A stretch of DNA of 40,183 bases from an uncultured Anaerolineae bacterium (GCA_938022205.1 CALIEB010000022.1:1-40183), one strand, 5' to 3'. Counted from the stretch's first letter, positions 13,289 to 21,949 are shown. The notes: generated by a model from the sequence alone, not told the origin. Translations and numbers: made by a program.

Positions 13289-14416
13289 ATGCGTGTGCTG
13301 CGTGGGCTAGTCGGACTGTTGGTGGTTGCCGCGCTGGTGGTGGGTGGGGCGCAGGTCATGCGTGCCACCATTTTCAACGTCGTGGCGTTCACCGATTCTC
13401 TCCCCGTGTTCACCGGCTGTCAGGTGCTGTACAGCGGCGCGTCACCTTATACACCTGAGGCGACGGCGCGCATCCAAGCCGCTATCCGCGCGCGCGTGCC
13501 GCACTATGACTTCACGTTTGACCAGCACCGCTTTGCCTATCCCGCGCACGTGTGCGTGCTGCTCGCGCCGTTTGCGCTGTGGGACTACGACGCTGCCACG
13601 CCCTATTGGCTGCTGCTGAACTTCGTCAGCTTTGCGCTGCTGCCTGTTGCGTTCTACCGCGTGGCGGGCGTGCGCGTTGCACCGCTGTGGCTGGCGGGCA
13701 TGGTCTTCGTCAGCTTGATAGGCTGGCGTTACAGCATGATTCACATCATCTTGGGGCAGTTCGTCTTCTTGGTGCTATGGGCGATGCTGGGCGCGACGGC
13801 AGCACTGCGCGGCGGGCGCGACCTGCTGGCGGGCGTGTGTCTTGCCTGCATGACCGTGCGCCCAGAGGGCTTCTTCCTCATGCTGCCGCTGTTAGGCTTC
13901 GCGCTGCTGCGCCGCCGCTGGCGCGTGCTGGCAGGACTGCTCGGCACGCTAGCGGCGTTCGCACTCGTCACGTTTGTGCTGGCGGGCGTTTGGTTGGGCG
14001 AATTCTTGCAGCGGTTGCGCGAATACGGCAGCTATCGCCAGCAAGCGACGCTATGGCTGCCATCGCTGCTGGGTGCGGCGGGCGTGCTGGCAGCGGGTGG
14101 TTATCTCGCCGCGCTGGCGTGGCAGGCGCGCCGCCGCTTCGCCGAGCGGCACGCGGTTGGTAGATGGGGCTGGGCGTTGGGCGCGTTGGGCATTGCACAG
14201 TTCTTGCTCCTGCCACAAACCAACACCTACACGCTGATTTACGCGCTGCCCGCCTTCTTTTGGGTGGTGGCGCAAAGCAAGGGCGCGCGCGCGGCATTCG
14301 TCGGCGCGACGTTGGCGGGCATTTGGGCGTGGCAGGCGTGGGGGACGAGCGCGCCGTTTATGCTCGACGCGCTGCTCTTGCCGTTGTGGGTGGGGCTGTT
14401 CTTGCTCGCGGCGTGA
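13289..14416 (+). CDS. GT87-like (DUF2029) membrane glycosyltransferase
   Basis: A 375-aa polytopic membrane protein with about eight to ten hydrophobic segments. The first extracellular loop has the GT-C/GT87 signature: an early Asp (FTDSLPVFTG), then LYSGASPYTPE and the conserved FAYPAHVCVLLAPFALW, matching 'Dfxvyy...GxxPY...YPPxxxxLxxPl' of polyprenol-phosphate-mannose-dependent mannosyltransferases. Later landmarks are GQFVFLVLWAM, CMTVRPEGFFLMLPLL (lipid-binding 'KP'-type loop, here RP) and the end LLLPLWVGLFLLAA. It probably transfers sugars from a lipid carrier on the outer face of the membrane. It is convergent with the SDR gene, with only 4 nt between the stops. Confidence 0.75.
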   Translation: MRVLRGLVGLLVVAALVVGGAQVMRATIFNVVAFTDSLPVFTGCQVLYSGASPYTPEATARIQAAIRARVPHYDFTFDQHRFAYPAHVCVLLAPFALWDYDAATPYWLLLNFVSFALLPVAFYRVAGVRVAPLWLAGMVFVSLIGWRYSMIHIILGQFVFLVLWAMLGATAALRGGRDLLAGVCLACMTVRPEGFFLMLPLLGFALLRRRWRVLAGLLGTLAAFALVTFVLAGVWLGEFLQRLREYGSYRQQATLWLPSLLGAAGVLAAGGYLAALAWQARRRFAERHAVGRWGWALGALGIAQFLLLPQTNTYTLIYALPAFFWVVAQSKGARAAFVGATLAGIWAWQAWGTSAPFMLDALLLPLWVGLFLLAA

Positions 14417-14420
14417 TGCC

Positions 14421-15146
14421 TTACGCTAGCAACAGCCCGTCCACGTGCAGCGTTTGTCCGGTGATAAAGGCGGCAGCGTCGCTGCAGAGGAACAGCACCG
14501 CGTTGGCGACATCCTGCGGCGTGCCAAGTCGCCCTAGCGCGTTTTGCGGCGTGGGGTTGGGCATGTCGCTGTCGGGAACGGCGGCGAACGCCACCGCGTT
14601 AACGCGGATGTTGTGCGGCGCAAGTTCACGAGCGGCTTGGCGCGTCAGCCCCGCCATGCCCGCCTTGCCCGCCATATAGCCTATGCCCTGCGCCAGCGTG
14701 TTGTGGCTGCTGAGCAGGTTGACGAACGCGCCGCCGCCTTCTTCCGCCATCACGCGCCCCATCAGCTGCACACAGAAGAACGCGCCAATGACGTTGACTT
14801 CGATTTGCCGCCGCCAATCCCACTCGTCAACCTTTGTCAGCGGCTCGGCTTTATACACGCCCGCCGCGTTCACCCACAGCGTAATCCGCCCAAAGCTGTC
14901 GCGAGCGCGCTCAATCAACGCCGCCACTTGATAGCGATTGGTGATGTCGCCGTCAAACGCCACTGCTGTGCCGCCCGCCGCCTGAATGCGCTCGGCGGTG
15001 TTGTCGGCACGGTCGGGGTTGAGGTCGTTGACGACTACCCGCGCCCCTGCCTCCGCTAACGCCAGCGCAATGGCTTGTCCGATGCCCGCGCCTGCCCCCG
15101 TGACGACGGCTGCTTGCCCCTGTAAATCTACACGAAAATTTTGCAT
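14421..15146 (-). CDS. Short-chain dehydrogenase/reductase (SDR)
   Basis: A 241-aa classical-type SDR, an NAD(P)-dependent oxidoreductase. The cofactor motif is AVVTGAGAGIGQAIALALAE near residues 13-32, and the acidic VVVNDLNPDRAD favours NAD(H) or a mixed preference. Other landmarks are FDGDIT, WVNAAGVY (the NNAG-equivalent Asn) and the active site with Ser in FVNLLSSHN and Tyr/Lys in GYMAGKAG. HNIRVNAVAF and GQTLHVDGL complete the C-terminus. The Ser-to-Tyr distance is about 11 residues, two shorter than usual, and Pro-Gly of the typical 'xNxVxPG' is replaced. Substrate cannot be predicted. ATG 15146 is chosen over TTG 15161; it overlaps the end of the upstream hydrolase gene by 19 nt, indicating an operon. 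Confidence 0.88.
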   Translation of the reverse strand: MQNFRVDLQGQAAVVTGAGAGIGQAIALALAEAGARVVVNDLNPDRADNTAERIQAAGGTAVAFDGDITNRYQVAALIERARDSFGRITLWVNAAGVYKAEPLTKVDEWDWRRQIEVNVIGAFFCVQLMGRVMAEEGGGAFVNLLSSHNTLAQGIGYMAGKAGMAGLTRQAARELAPHNIRVNAVAFAAVPDSDMPNPTPQNALGRLGTPQDVANAVLFLCSDAAAFITGQTLHVDGLLLA

Positions 15147-15829
15147 ACGCGCTTTAACCAATCTTTGATGCTTTCGTTTGCGCCCCTATGGAACGCGCCG
15201 CCGTGTTCGTACATCAACAGGCGGTTGGTCACCGGCGCAACGTAGAATGACGGCGGATAGCCGTGCTTTTGCTGGTGTGCCTTGCTGGCGGCATCCGCGT
15301 AGATTTGCCAAGCGTTCCAGTCGTTCTTGCTCATGGCAATGTGCAGCGGCACGTTGAGCGTGACAATCTGCTTTTCGTCGAGCATATTGCCGACCAAGAC
15401 CACGCCTAGCGGACGTTGTATGGCGACAAAGCGCGACCAACCTTCCTCTAGCAGCAGCGAACCCTCGTTTTGCGCCAAAATCACCGCACGGCTGGGGTTG
15501 ATGTTGGGCAGCGCGAGCGCAGTCTTGTAGGCGTTCAGCGCGTCCACCAGCGGCGACCCCACCCCCGCGCCGCTGTCGCCGGTGCCGCGCTTATCCCAGA
15601 GGAAGACCGCCGCGCCTTGCTCATTGCCCAGCCGCGTGAAATGACGGTAGCCGCTGCGCGTGTGACAGGTGGCGTGTTGTATAATGAATAGTAGGGGATA
15701 GCCACCTTCGGGCATTGGCACGTTGGGATAGTCAATCTGACCGCCCAAGCGCACGTTGTCGCCGTTGAAAAACACCACCTGCGTTTGCCCTTGTGGGTTT
15801 TGCGATGTGTCGGCGGAGTATGTGATCAT
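15128..15829 (-). CDS. Alpha/beta-hydrolase-fold protein with altered nucleophile
   Basis: A 233-aa protein of the alpha/beta hydrolase fold without signal peptide. FFNGDNVRLGGQIDYP and the oxyanion-type segment YPLLFIIQHATCHTRSGYR lead to FLWDKRGTGDSG, a conserved turn of the fold. The nucleophile elbow, normally G-x-S-x-G, reads VILAQNEGSLL, placing Asn121 (AAC, 15467-15469) where Ser belongs. The later acid (SKNDWNAW) and His (YEHGGAFHRG) positions remain plausible. It may be a non-catalytic homologue or use another residue. It is upstream of and overlaps the SDR gene. ATG 15829 was taken from the open frame; no strong promoter motif was found upstream. Confidence 0.65.
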   Translation of the reverse strand: MITYSADTSQNPQGQTQVVFFNGDNVRLGGQIDYPNVPMPEGGYPLLFIIQHATCHTRSGYRHFTRLGNEQGAAVFLWDKRGTGDSGAGVGSPLVDALNAYKTALALPNINPSRAVILAQNEGSLLLEEGWSRFVAIQRPLGVVLVGNMLDEKQIVTLNVPLHIAMSKNDWNAWQIYADAASKAHQQKHGYPPSFYVAPVTNRLLMYEHGGAFHRGANESIKDWLKRVCKIFV

Positions 15830-15991
15830 TGTGCAAGCCTCTTAGATGACTAACCTGTGTGGGTTTAGCGGTTGTGTGTTGCGGCAAAAAAGGTCTGTGT
15901 CTAAGTAGGTGAATGTCGGCGAGAAAGCCGCGTGCATTTTTCTTTAATTATGCCTTGTTGTGGGCATTCTGTAAACACTTTTGGCTGTGAC

Positions 15992-16021
15992 TTGCTAGGG
16001 TTAGAACTTTAGTGCTATGAT
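15992..16021 (+). promoter_or_regulatory. Promoter of the nurA-herA operon
   Basis: TTGCTA (15992-15997), 18-bp spacer, TATGAT (16016-16021) preceded by TGC, so both a -35 and an extended -10 are present. The start near 16028 gives a leader of about 32 nt. The rest of the 230-bp gap (15830-16059) is AT-richer and shows no gene; a short CGGC-GCCG stem near 15920 is too weak to call. Confidence 0.6.
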
Positions 16022-16059
16022 GGGACAACAATTGCCCAAACATAGCAAAGCGAGCGAGT

Positions 16060-17325
16060 ATGACGTTAGAATTTAACCAAGTCGTCGAACAAGTCTATCG
16101 CATGAGCGCGATGATAGAGAAGCTCGATTTTAACTTGACCGACCTCTACAAGCGCGCCTTCACGCTGTTCCGCCAAATTGAGGGCAACGACGCGGTATGG
16201 GAGCGCATTCGCTGGGTGCGCCAGTCCGACATCAGCGGCTATCGCGGCGCGACCCCGCTGAACAGCGAGAACGCCGAGCGCGTGACAGATACTTTCGCGC
16301 CGCCGCCGCCGCCGCCGCGCGCCACCCTCATCGCCGTAGACGGCAGCCAAATCTACCCCAACGAGTTCTCGCCCGTGCATTACTACCTGACCAACATCGG
16401 CATCTACGTGTATCCGCACGGCAGCGAGCAAACGCCCGAGCAGTACACCTACCCCGAGCTGAAGTTCCACCGCGCGCACGTGCATGACAAGTACGGGCGG
16501 CTGATTGGCAGCCGCACGGTGGATGACCGCCGCACGATTCTTGAGATGGAGCGGCTGGCGGCTGCCGCGTGGCAACGCCGCAACGATGGGCTGCCGCTTG
16601 TCGCGCTTTATGACAACCGCCTGATGTATCTGCCCGCTAACGACACGGACGATAGCAGCGAGCTGATGAAAGCCTTTTTGACCGCCATGCAGCGGCTGCA
16701 CGCCAGCGGCGCAACGCTCGCCGGCTACATCGACAACCCGCACCGCAGCAAACGCTTCATTCAGCTGCTGTACTTGATGAGCGTGGCGGACGAGGATGAC
16801 CTCAAGGCGAAACGCCACGAGCTGAGTAAGGCGGGCGATTTGGACGGGCTGGGCGACCGCATGTTCTTCGAGGCATTGCTAGAAAACGGACAGCGCAGCG
16901 CGCTGATGGTGCAGAACTCCCCGCAGAACAAGGACTATCACGACTATGACCCTGAGCTGGAGATTGCGTTCTTCTACCTGAAGGTGTTCAACGCGCACGA
17001 CGCGCGGGTGGTGCGTGTGGACGTGCCGATGTGGGTGGCGCGCGACAAGGCGCGCGTGGACGTGCTACACGCGCTGCTGCTCTATCAATGCCAGCTGCAA
17101 GGGCGCACGCCCTATCCTTACGCCATCACCCGCGCCGACGAGCTGGCTTGGGTCAGCCACAAGGACGCGGCGAAGTTAGAGGAAATGATTCACGCGCAGG
17201 TGCGCCGCGTGAAAGGCGAGTTGGTCACGCGCACGATTACCGCTAAGATGCGCGGCAAGGAGCTTGCCCGCAGCAGCAAACGCACCTTTGACATGAGAGG
17301 GGAAGAGATTATCGATGAACGCTAA
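16060..17325 (+). CDS. nurA: NurA domain nuclease
   Basis: A 421-aa NurA-family protein. NurA is a 5'-3' single-/double-strand DNA nuclease that works with the HerA hexameric translocase in end resection. The RNase-H-like core starts with the metal-binding LIAVDGSQIYPNE (Asp94), a NurA hallmark, followed after a long insert by LVALYDNRLMYLPAND (Asp185) and AGYIDNPHRSKRFIQLLYLM, with a C-terminal VDVPMWVARDKARVDVLHAL and PYAITRADELAWVSHKDAAK. A six-Pro run at 81-86 links an N-terminal helical segment to the core. It is first in an operon; its end overlaps the next start by 11 nt and herA is the third gene. Bacterial NurA-HerA pairs are known, including some in antiviral systems, but here it sits among housekeeping genes, favouring a repair role. 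Confidence 0.85.
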   Translation: MTLEFNQVVEQVYRMSAMIEKLDFNLTDLYKRAFTLFRQIEGNDAVWERIRWVRQSDISGYRGATPLNSENAERVTDTFAPPPPPPRATLIAVDGSQIYPNEFSPVHYYLTNIGIYVYPHGSEQTPEQYTYPELKFHRAHVHDKYGRLIGSRTVDDRRTILEMERLAAAAWQRRNDGLPLVALYDNRLMYLPANDTDDSSELMKAFLTAMQRLHASGATLAGYIDNPHRSKRFIQLLYLMSVADEDDLKAKRHELSKAGDLDGLGDRMFFEALLENGQRSALMVQNSPQNKDYHDYDPELEIAFFYLKVFNAHDARVVRVDVPMWVARDKARVDVLHALLLYQCQLQGRTPYPYAITRADELAWVSHKDAAKLEEMIHAQVRRVKGELVTRTITAKMRGKELARSSKRTFDMRGEEIIDER

Positions 17326-17914
17326 CACGGAGGCACTGGTCGGGCGCGTGTTGCGCGCCAGCACACGCGGCTTTGACTGCGGCGCGCACAGCCGCAGCAT
17401 CGGCGACCACCACAACTTTGGCGCATTTGTCAAAGCTCCCATCACCAACGACAGCAATACCTATGCCGTTGGGCTGATTTACAAGGTTGAGATTAAGGAC
17501 GACCAGCTCATCAGCGAGCTGGTGATGGGCGAGCTGGTGCCCGATAACATCTTGCGCGACCAGCGCGACAATCGCATGATACCCGTCGAAATTAAAGTGC
17601 TGAACGTGGGCTACTACGACCGCTACGGCTTCGTGCCGAGCTTGCCGCCGCGCCCGCCCATGAGCCTTGCCGACGTGTGGGAGTGTACGCCCGCCGAAGT
17701 CGACAGCTTCACCCATAGCCTTGACTTCATGCGCTTGGTCTTGGGCGCGGCGGAAGTGCCGAGCGATGACCTCATCGCTGCTGCGCTGTGGTATACTGCC
17801 AGCTTGCACGAAGACCGCGTGGCGTTTATGACCCGCGCCGGTCGGCGGTTGGCGCGCGAACTCTCGCACGACCTCAAGCGGCTGGCGCATGTCTTGTCGC
17901 TCATCCGCCCATAG
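17315..17914 (+). CDS. HAS-barrel-like small protein between nurA and herA
   Basis: A 199-aa protein without signal or membrane segment. The N-terminal 110 residues (GRVLRASTRGFDCGAHSR, FGAFVKAP, YAVGLIYKVEI, then IPVEIKVLNVGYYD) form a predicted beta barrel resembling the HAS-barrel domain at the N-terminus of HerA. Compare the herA product's own start LGVVVGGSLSKGLTVKLEAS and its YATITITPMLLID strand. The C-terminal 80 residues are helical (VDSFTHSLDFMRLVLGAA, later RLARELSHDLKRLAHVLSLI). Position and overlap with nurA (11 nt) and the 23-nt gap before herA indicate a third component of the complex, perhaps an adaptor between nuclease and ATPase. I know no named family for it; the HAS-barrel assignment is by pattern only. 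Confidence 0.6.
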   Translation: MNANTEALVGRVLRASTRGFDCGAHSRSIGDHHNFGAFVKAPITNDSNTYAVGLIYKVEIKDDQLISELVMGELVPDNILRDQRDNRMIPVEIKVLNVGYYDRYGFVPSLPPRPPMSLADVWECTPAEVDSFTHSLDFMRLVLGAAEVPSDDLIAAALWYTASLHEDRVAFMTRAGRRLARELSHDLKRLAHVLSLIRP

Positions 17915-17937
17915 ATTAGCTTGAAAGGACGCGCACG

Positions 17938-19548
17938 ATGTATGATGAACAATCGCCTAAGCGGCTTGGCGTGGTGGTTGGCGGCAGCCTCAGCAAGGGG
18001 CTAACGGTCAAGCTCGAAGCCAGCGAAAGCGTCGAAGACCTCGCCGTCGGACGCTATGTTGTGGTGCATGGTGCGGCGGGCAAACGCTTCTTTTGTATGC
18101 TCAGCGACATCGCCCTCGACAACACCAATCCTGCCGTGCAGAACAATCCGCCCGACATGAGCGATGCGTTCTTGCGCGCGGTCTACATGGGGACGATTGC
18201 CTACGCGACCATCACGATTACCCCTATGCTGCTCATTGACGAAAACGGGCAAGTCATGCCCGTCAAGACCATCCCGCCACATTTCACCGACGCTTATAGC
18301 GCGACCGAGCAAGACGTGAACGACGTGTTCGGTCGGGAAGACGACAAGCATTTCCACGTGGGCGCGCCGCTTGAGCTGCAAGAGACCAAAATCAACCTCA
18401 ACCTGAAGAAGCTGGCGGAGCGCAGCATCGGCGTGTTCGGCAAAAGCGGCACCGGCAAGAGCTTCTTGACGCGCGTCTTGCTGTGCGGGCTGGTTGCGCG
18501 CGGGACGGCGGTCACGCTGATTTTTGACATGCACAACGACTACGGTTGGGAAGTGACCAGCGAGAACGGCTACAACGTCAAAGGCTTGCGCCAGCTCTTT
18601 CCCGAAAAAGTCACCATCATCACCCTCGACGCGGAATCGTCTAAGCGGCGCGGCGCAAAGTATGACTTTGAGGTGCGCTTGGGCTACGACGAAATTCAAC
18701 CGGAAGATGTCGCCCTGCTGCGCGTGACGATGAACCTTTCCGACGCGATGATTGACGCTTGCTACACGCTCAACAAGCTGTGGGGCAGCGCGTGGGTGCG
18801 GCGGTTGATAAACGCCAGCGTCGACGACGTGCAATACGTGGTGGACAATAGCAACATCGCCGGCGGCACGCTCAACGCCCTGCAGCGGCGACTGCAGCGT
18901 TTCGAACGCTGGGATTTCCTCAGCGAGGAGAGCATCGGCGAGAGCGTGCAAAAAATTGTCGATTACCTAGTTAACCAGCGCAAAAGCGTCGTGCTGGAGT
19001 TCGGGCGTTACGGCAACGAACTGGAGGCGTACATGTTGGTGGCGAACTATCTGACGCGACGCATTCACCAGAAGTACGTCGAGCTGATGGAAAAATCGTT
19101 AGGGGACGACGGGCAAAAGCCACCCAACTTGGTGATTACCATTGAGGAGGCGCACAAGTTCCTTGAGCCGCAGGTGGCAAATCAGACGACGTTCGGCATT
19201 ATCGCCCGCGAGATGCGCAAGTATAACGTCACGCTGCTGGTGGTTGACCAACGTCCTAGCGCGATTGACGAGGAGGTCATGAGCCAAATCGGCACGCGCG
19301 TGACCGCGCTCTTGGACAATGAGCGCGACATCAACGCGGTGCTGAACGGCGTGAGCGGCGCGGCGAGCCTAAGGCAGGTGCTGGCGCGCCTAGAGACCAA
19401 GCAGCAGGCAATTATTATGGGGCATGCTGTGCCGATGCCCGTCGTCATGCGCCCACGCAACTATGACGAAGCCTTCTACAACGCGCTTACGTCGCCGAGC
19501 AGCAGCGATACCCGCGCTTTTTCGGGCGGCAAAAAGGCGCGCTTTTAG
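17938..19548 (+). CDS. herA: HerA-type DNA translocase/helicase ATPase (DUF87)
   Basis: A 536-aa HerA/FtsK-superfamily ATPase. An N-terminal HAS barrel (about 8-100) is followed by the RecA-like core: Walker A GKSGTGKS at 168-175, LIFDMHNDYGW as in HerA/VirB4-like ATPases, Walker B LVITIEEAH at 398-406 and the sensor-like LLVVDQRPSAIDEEVMSQIG. QIGTRVTALLDNERDINAVL and the C-terminal QQAIIMGHAVPMPVVMRPR are also typical. HerA forms hexameric rings that pump duplex DNA and stimulate NurA. All nucleotide-binding motifs are intact. The start has AAAGGA 8 nt upstream. It is third in the nurA operon and directly followed by a penicillin-binding protein gene. Confidence 0.9.
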   Translation: MYDEQSPKRLGVVVGGSLSKGLTVKLEASESVEDLAVGRYVVVHGAAGKRFFCMLSDIALDNTNPAVQNNPPDMSDAFLRAVYMGTIAYATITITPMLLIDENGQVMPVKTIPPHFTDAYSATEQDVNDVFGREDDKHFHVGAPLELQETKINLNLKKLAERSIGVFGKSGTGKSFLTRVLLCGLVARGTAVTLIFDMHNDYGWEVTSENGYNVKGLRQLFPEKVTIITLDAESSKRRGAKYDFEVRLGYDEIQPEDVALLRVTMNLSDAMIDACYTLNKLWGSAWVRRLINASVDDVQYVVDNSNIAGGTLNALQRRLQRFERWDFLSEESIGESVQKIVDYLVNQRKSVVLEFGRYGNELEAYMLVANYLTRRIHQKYVELMEKSLGDDGQKPPNLVITIEEAHKFLEPQVANQTTFGIIAREMRKYNVTLLVVDQRPSAIDEEVMSQIGTRVTALLDNERDINAVLNGVSGAASLRQVLARLETKQQAIIMGHAVPMPVVMRPRNYDEAFYNALTSPSSSDTRAFSGGKKARF

Positions 19549-19557
19549 GTGGGCATG

Positions 19558-21849
19558 ATGAAACGGCTGGCGTTCGGATGCGATTATCCTCAGTTGCGCT
19601 GCCACAGCTGTGGAACGGCGCGTGCGCGACAATGCCTTGCGTGGCGCGTGCGTGGTAAACGCCAACCGTGCGGCGTGCGATTGTTCCGCTGGGCATGGCT
19701 TATCGTCCTGCTGCTGGTCGGCTGCGCGCCGCAGGCAACGCGCAGCGTGCCGCTGCCCACGCTTATGCCTACGCCCACCGCGAGCATTGACCTCGAAGCC
19801 ACGCAGCGCGTCGTCATGACCTTTATGGACGCATGGCAGCGCGGTGACTTTGCCACCATGTACACGTTGCTCAGTCCTGCCAGCCAAGAAGCCACGCCGC
19901 TCGAGCAGTTCACGCGCCTTTACACCGACGCGCACAACCTGATGACGCTGAACACGCTGCGCATCACGCCGCGCACGCTCTACCGCGAAAGTGAGCGCGT
20001 GGTTGTGTTTCACTACGACGCGACGTTTGCGACCAACGTGCTTGGTACGTTCAGCGACGAGGGCCGCGACATGCGCCTTGTGCTTGACCGTAGCAGCGGC
20101 ATGTGGCGCGTGGCGTGGTCGCTGGCGGACATCTTCGCCGAGATGGGCAATGGTGCGACGCTGCGCTTTGAGTCTAGCATCCCACGTCGCGCCAACATCT
20201 ATGACCGCGACGGCGACATCCTCGCTGACCAAAACGGCGTGATGGTCGAAGTTAACGTCACTCAGGACAAAATGCCCGACCGCCAGACCTGCATCACCGC
20301 CCTAGAGACCGCGCTCAACACCAGCAGCGACGCGCTCAATCGCCAGTTCGCGCGCGCGCAGCCCAATTGGGTGGTGATGGTTGGCTTGCTCGAGCCGCCC
20401 GCCTTTCTCACGCACGAAACGCGCCTCAAGACCGAGTGCAACGCCACCTTCAGCCAGCGCGCCATTCGCCGCTACTTGCGCGGCGCGCTCATGCCCAACG
20501 TGCTGGGGCACGTCGGCTTTCCGCTGGAAGATGAGGTGCCGCAGCTGGTGCGCTTGGGCTTCAACGCCGAGACAATCATCGGGCGGGCGGGCGTGGAGCG
20601 CAGCTGGGACGACACCCTGCGCGGCAAGCCGGGCGGTCGGCTGACGTTGGTCGGCGCGAACGGCGTGCGGCTGCGCACCCTTGCCGAAGCCACCACGCAA
20701 ATCCCGGAGTCGATTTGGCTGACGATTGACGCGGACTTGCAAGAGTATGCCCTGCGCGCTATCGGCGAAGCGTACTTAGAGTCCGCCAACACGTGGGGCA
20801 TTACGTCCAAAGGCGCGTCCGCTGTCGTGTTGGATGTTCACACCGGCGAAGTTTTGGCGATGGTCAGCTACCCGACCTACGAGGGCAACGCGCTGAACCC
20901 GTTTCCCGCCATTGGGCGCGAGGTCGCCAACAGCGTTCTGGCTGACCTTGCTGAGAATCCGCGCAACCCGCTGCTCAACCGCCCCACGCAGGGCATCTAC
21001 CCCAGTGGCTCGATTATGAAGGTCATCGACGCGGTTGCCGTTGCCGACACGGGTGTCTACGACTTGACGCGCACCTACTTCTGCTCGGGCATATGGCAGC
21101 AAGGCAATGACGTGCGCTATGACTGGCTGGCGGGCGGACATGGGCGCATGACCATTCCTAGTGCCATCGCCAACAGCTGCAACCCCTTCTTCTACCAAGT
21201 GGGCTTTGACATGAACGCCGTCGACCCGTTTTTGCTGCCCAACTACGCGCGGCGCATGGGCTTGGGCGCGCTGACAGGCTTGGGCGCGCTGTCCGAAGCC
21301 GCTGGCACAATCCCCGACCCTGATTGGCTGCGCGTCAATCGCGGGCTGACGTGGACGTATTCCAACGCCGTCAACCTTGCTATCGGGCAGGGCGAGGTCG
21401 AAGTCACGCCCCTACAGATGACGCGCATGTACGCCGCTATCGCCAACGGCGGCACGCTCTACCGCCCGCAGCTCATTCGTCAGACGGGCATCCTCGACCA
21501 GCGCACGCAAATCGCCATCCCCGAAGTCAACGGACGCTTTGAGGTGCGCGAGGACGTGCTGGCGATGGTGCGGCGCGGCATGTGCGACACGGTGAGTGCT
21601 AGCTACGGCACAGCGGCGCACATCTTTCGCGGCTCGCCGCTGCTGAATATTGGCGTGTGTGGCAAGACCGGCACCGCGCAAGATGCTGGCAGCCGCCCGC
21701 CGCACAGCTGGTTCATGGCATATGCGCCCGCCGACAACCCGCGCATCGCTATCGGCGTGATGGTCGAAAACGCCGGCGACGGTTCGGCGGTTGCCGCTCC
21801 CATCACCCGTCGCATCCTAGAGTGGTTCTTCTTCGGACCCTTTGACTGA
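19558..21849 (+). CDS. Penicillin-binding transpeptidase with NTF2-like domain and lipoprotein-type signal
   Basis: A class-B PBP-type D,D-transpeptidase for peptidoglycan crosslinking. An NTF2-like/MecA-N-type domain (VMTFMDAWQRGDFATMYTLL onward) precedes a PBP dimer region (RRANIYDRDGDILADQNG, GRAGVERSWDDTLRG). The transpeptidase motifs are intact: SxxK as SIMK (Ser codon 21010-21012), SxN as SCN (21175-21183) and KTG (from 21664). The membrane attachment is unusual: WLIVLLLVGC looks like a lipobox rather than a long transmembrane anchor. The start is uncertain. ATG 19558 has AGGTGG 5 nt upstream and follows herA closely, but adds about 39 residues with five Cys before the signal; GTG 19675 would give a normal lipoprotein signal but lacks a ribosome-binding site. 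It is adjacent to herA and probably cotranscribed. Confidence 0.85.
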   Translation: MKRLAFGCDYPQLRCHSCGTARARQCLAWRVRGKRQPCGVRLFRWAWLIVLLLVGCAPQATRSVPLPTLMPTPTASIDLEATQRVVMTFMDAWQRGDFATMYTLLSPASQEATPLEQFTRLYTDAHNLMTLNTLRITPRTLYRESERVVVFHYDATFATNVLGTFSDEGRDMRLVLDRSSGMWRVAWSLADIFAEMGNGATLRFESSIPRRANIYDRDGDILADQNGVMVEVNVTQDKMPDRQTCITALETALNTSSDALNRQFARAQPNWVVMVGLLEPPAFLTHETRLKTECNATFSQRAIRRYLRGALMPNVLGHVGFPLEDEVPQLVRLGFNAETIIGRAGVERSWDDTLRGKPGGRLTLVGANGVRLRTLAEATTQIPESIWLTIDADLQEYALRAIGEAYLESANTWGITSKGASAVVLDVHTGEVLAMVSYPTYEGNALNPFPAIGREVANSVLADLAENPRNPLLNRPTQGIYPSGSIMKVIDAVAVADTGVYDLTRTYFCSGIWQQGNDVRYDWLAGGHGRMTIPSAIANSCNPFFYQVGFDMNAVDPFLLPNYARRMGLGALTGLGALSEAAGTIPDPDWLRVNRGLTWTYSNAVNLAIGQGEVEVTPLQMTRMYAAIANGGTLYRPQLIRQTGILDQRTQIAIPEVNGRFEVREDVLAMVRRGMCDTVSASYGTAAHIFRGSPLLNIGVCGKTGTAQDAGSRPPHSWFMAYAPADNPRIAIGVMVENAGDGSAVAAPITRRILEWFFFGPFD

Positions 21850-21890
21850 CGCGCCTACATTCGCACCTAAAAAAGCGCGCAACCTTACGT

Positions 21891-21896
21891 TATAAT
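21891..21896 (+). promoter_or_regulatory. -10 element upstream of thrS
   Basis: A perfect TATAAT lies 54 nt before the thrS ATG; a start near 21903 gives a leader of about 47 nt. No -35 or T-box-like structure was recognised in the 100-bp gap. Confidence 0.4.
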
Positions 21897-21949
21897 AAGT
21901 TGTGCGTTTTCGTGTGTGGCACATTTAAATTCGGAGCAAACAAACCATC

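Noticed and set aside
15671..15685. TATAAT-like promoter on the plus strand near 15680
   Set aside because: It lies inside the minus-strand alpha/beta hydrolase coding sequence, far from any plus-strand gene start.
16300..16321. CCG run as a possible unstable microsatellite
   Set aside because: It encodes the six-Pro linker in NurA, is short, and such Pro runs are common in GC-rich genes; no evidence of instability.
21850..21949. T-box or other leader regulation of thrS
   Set aside because: The gap is only 100 bp and shows no T-box sequence, specifier hairpin or terminator; only a -10 is visible.
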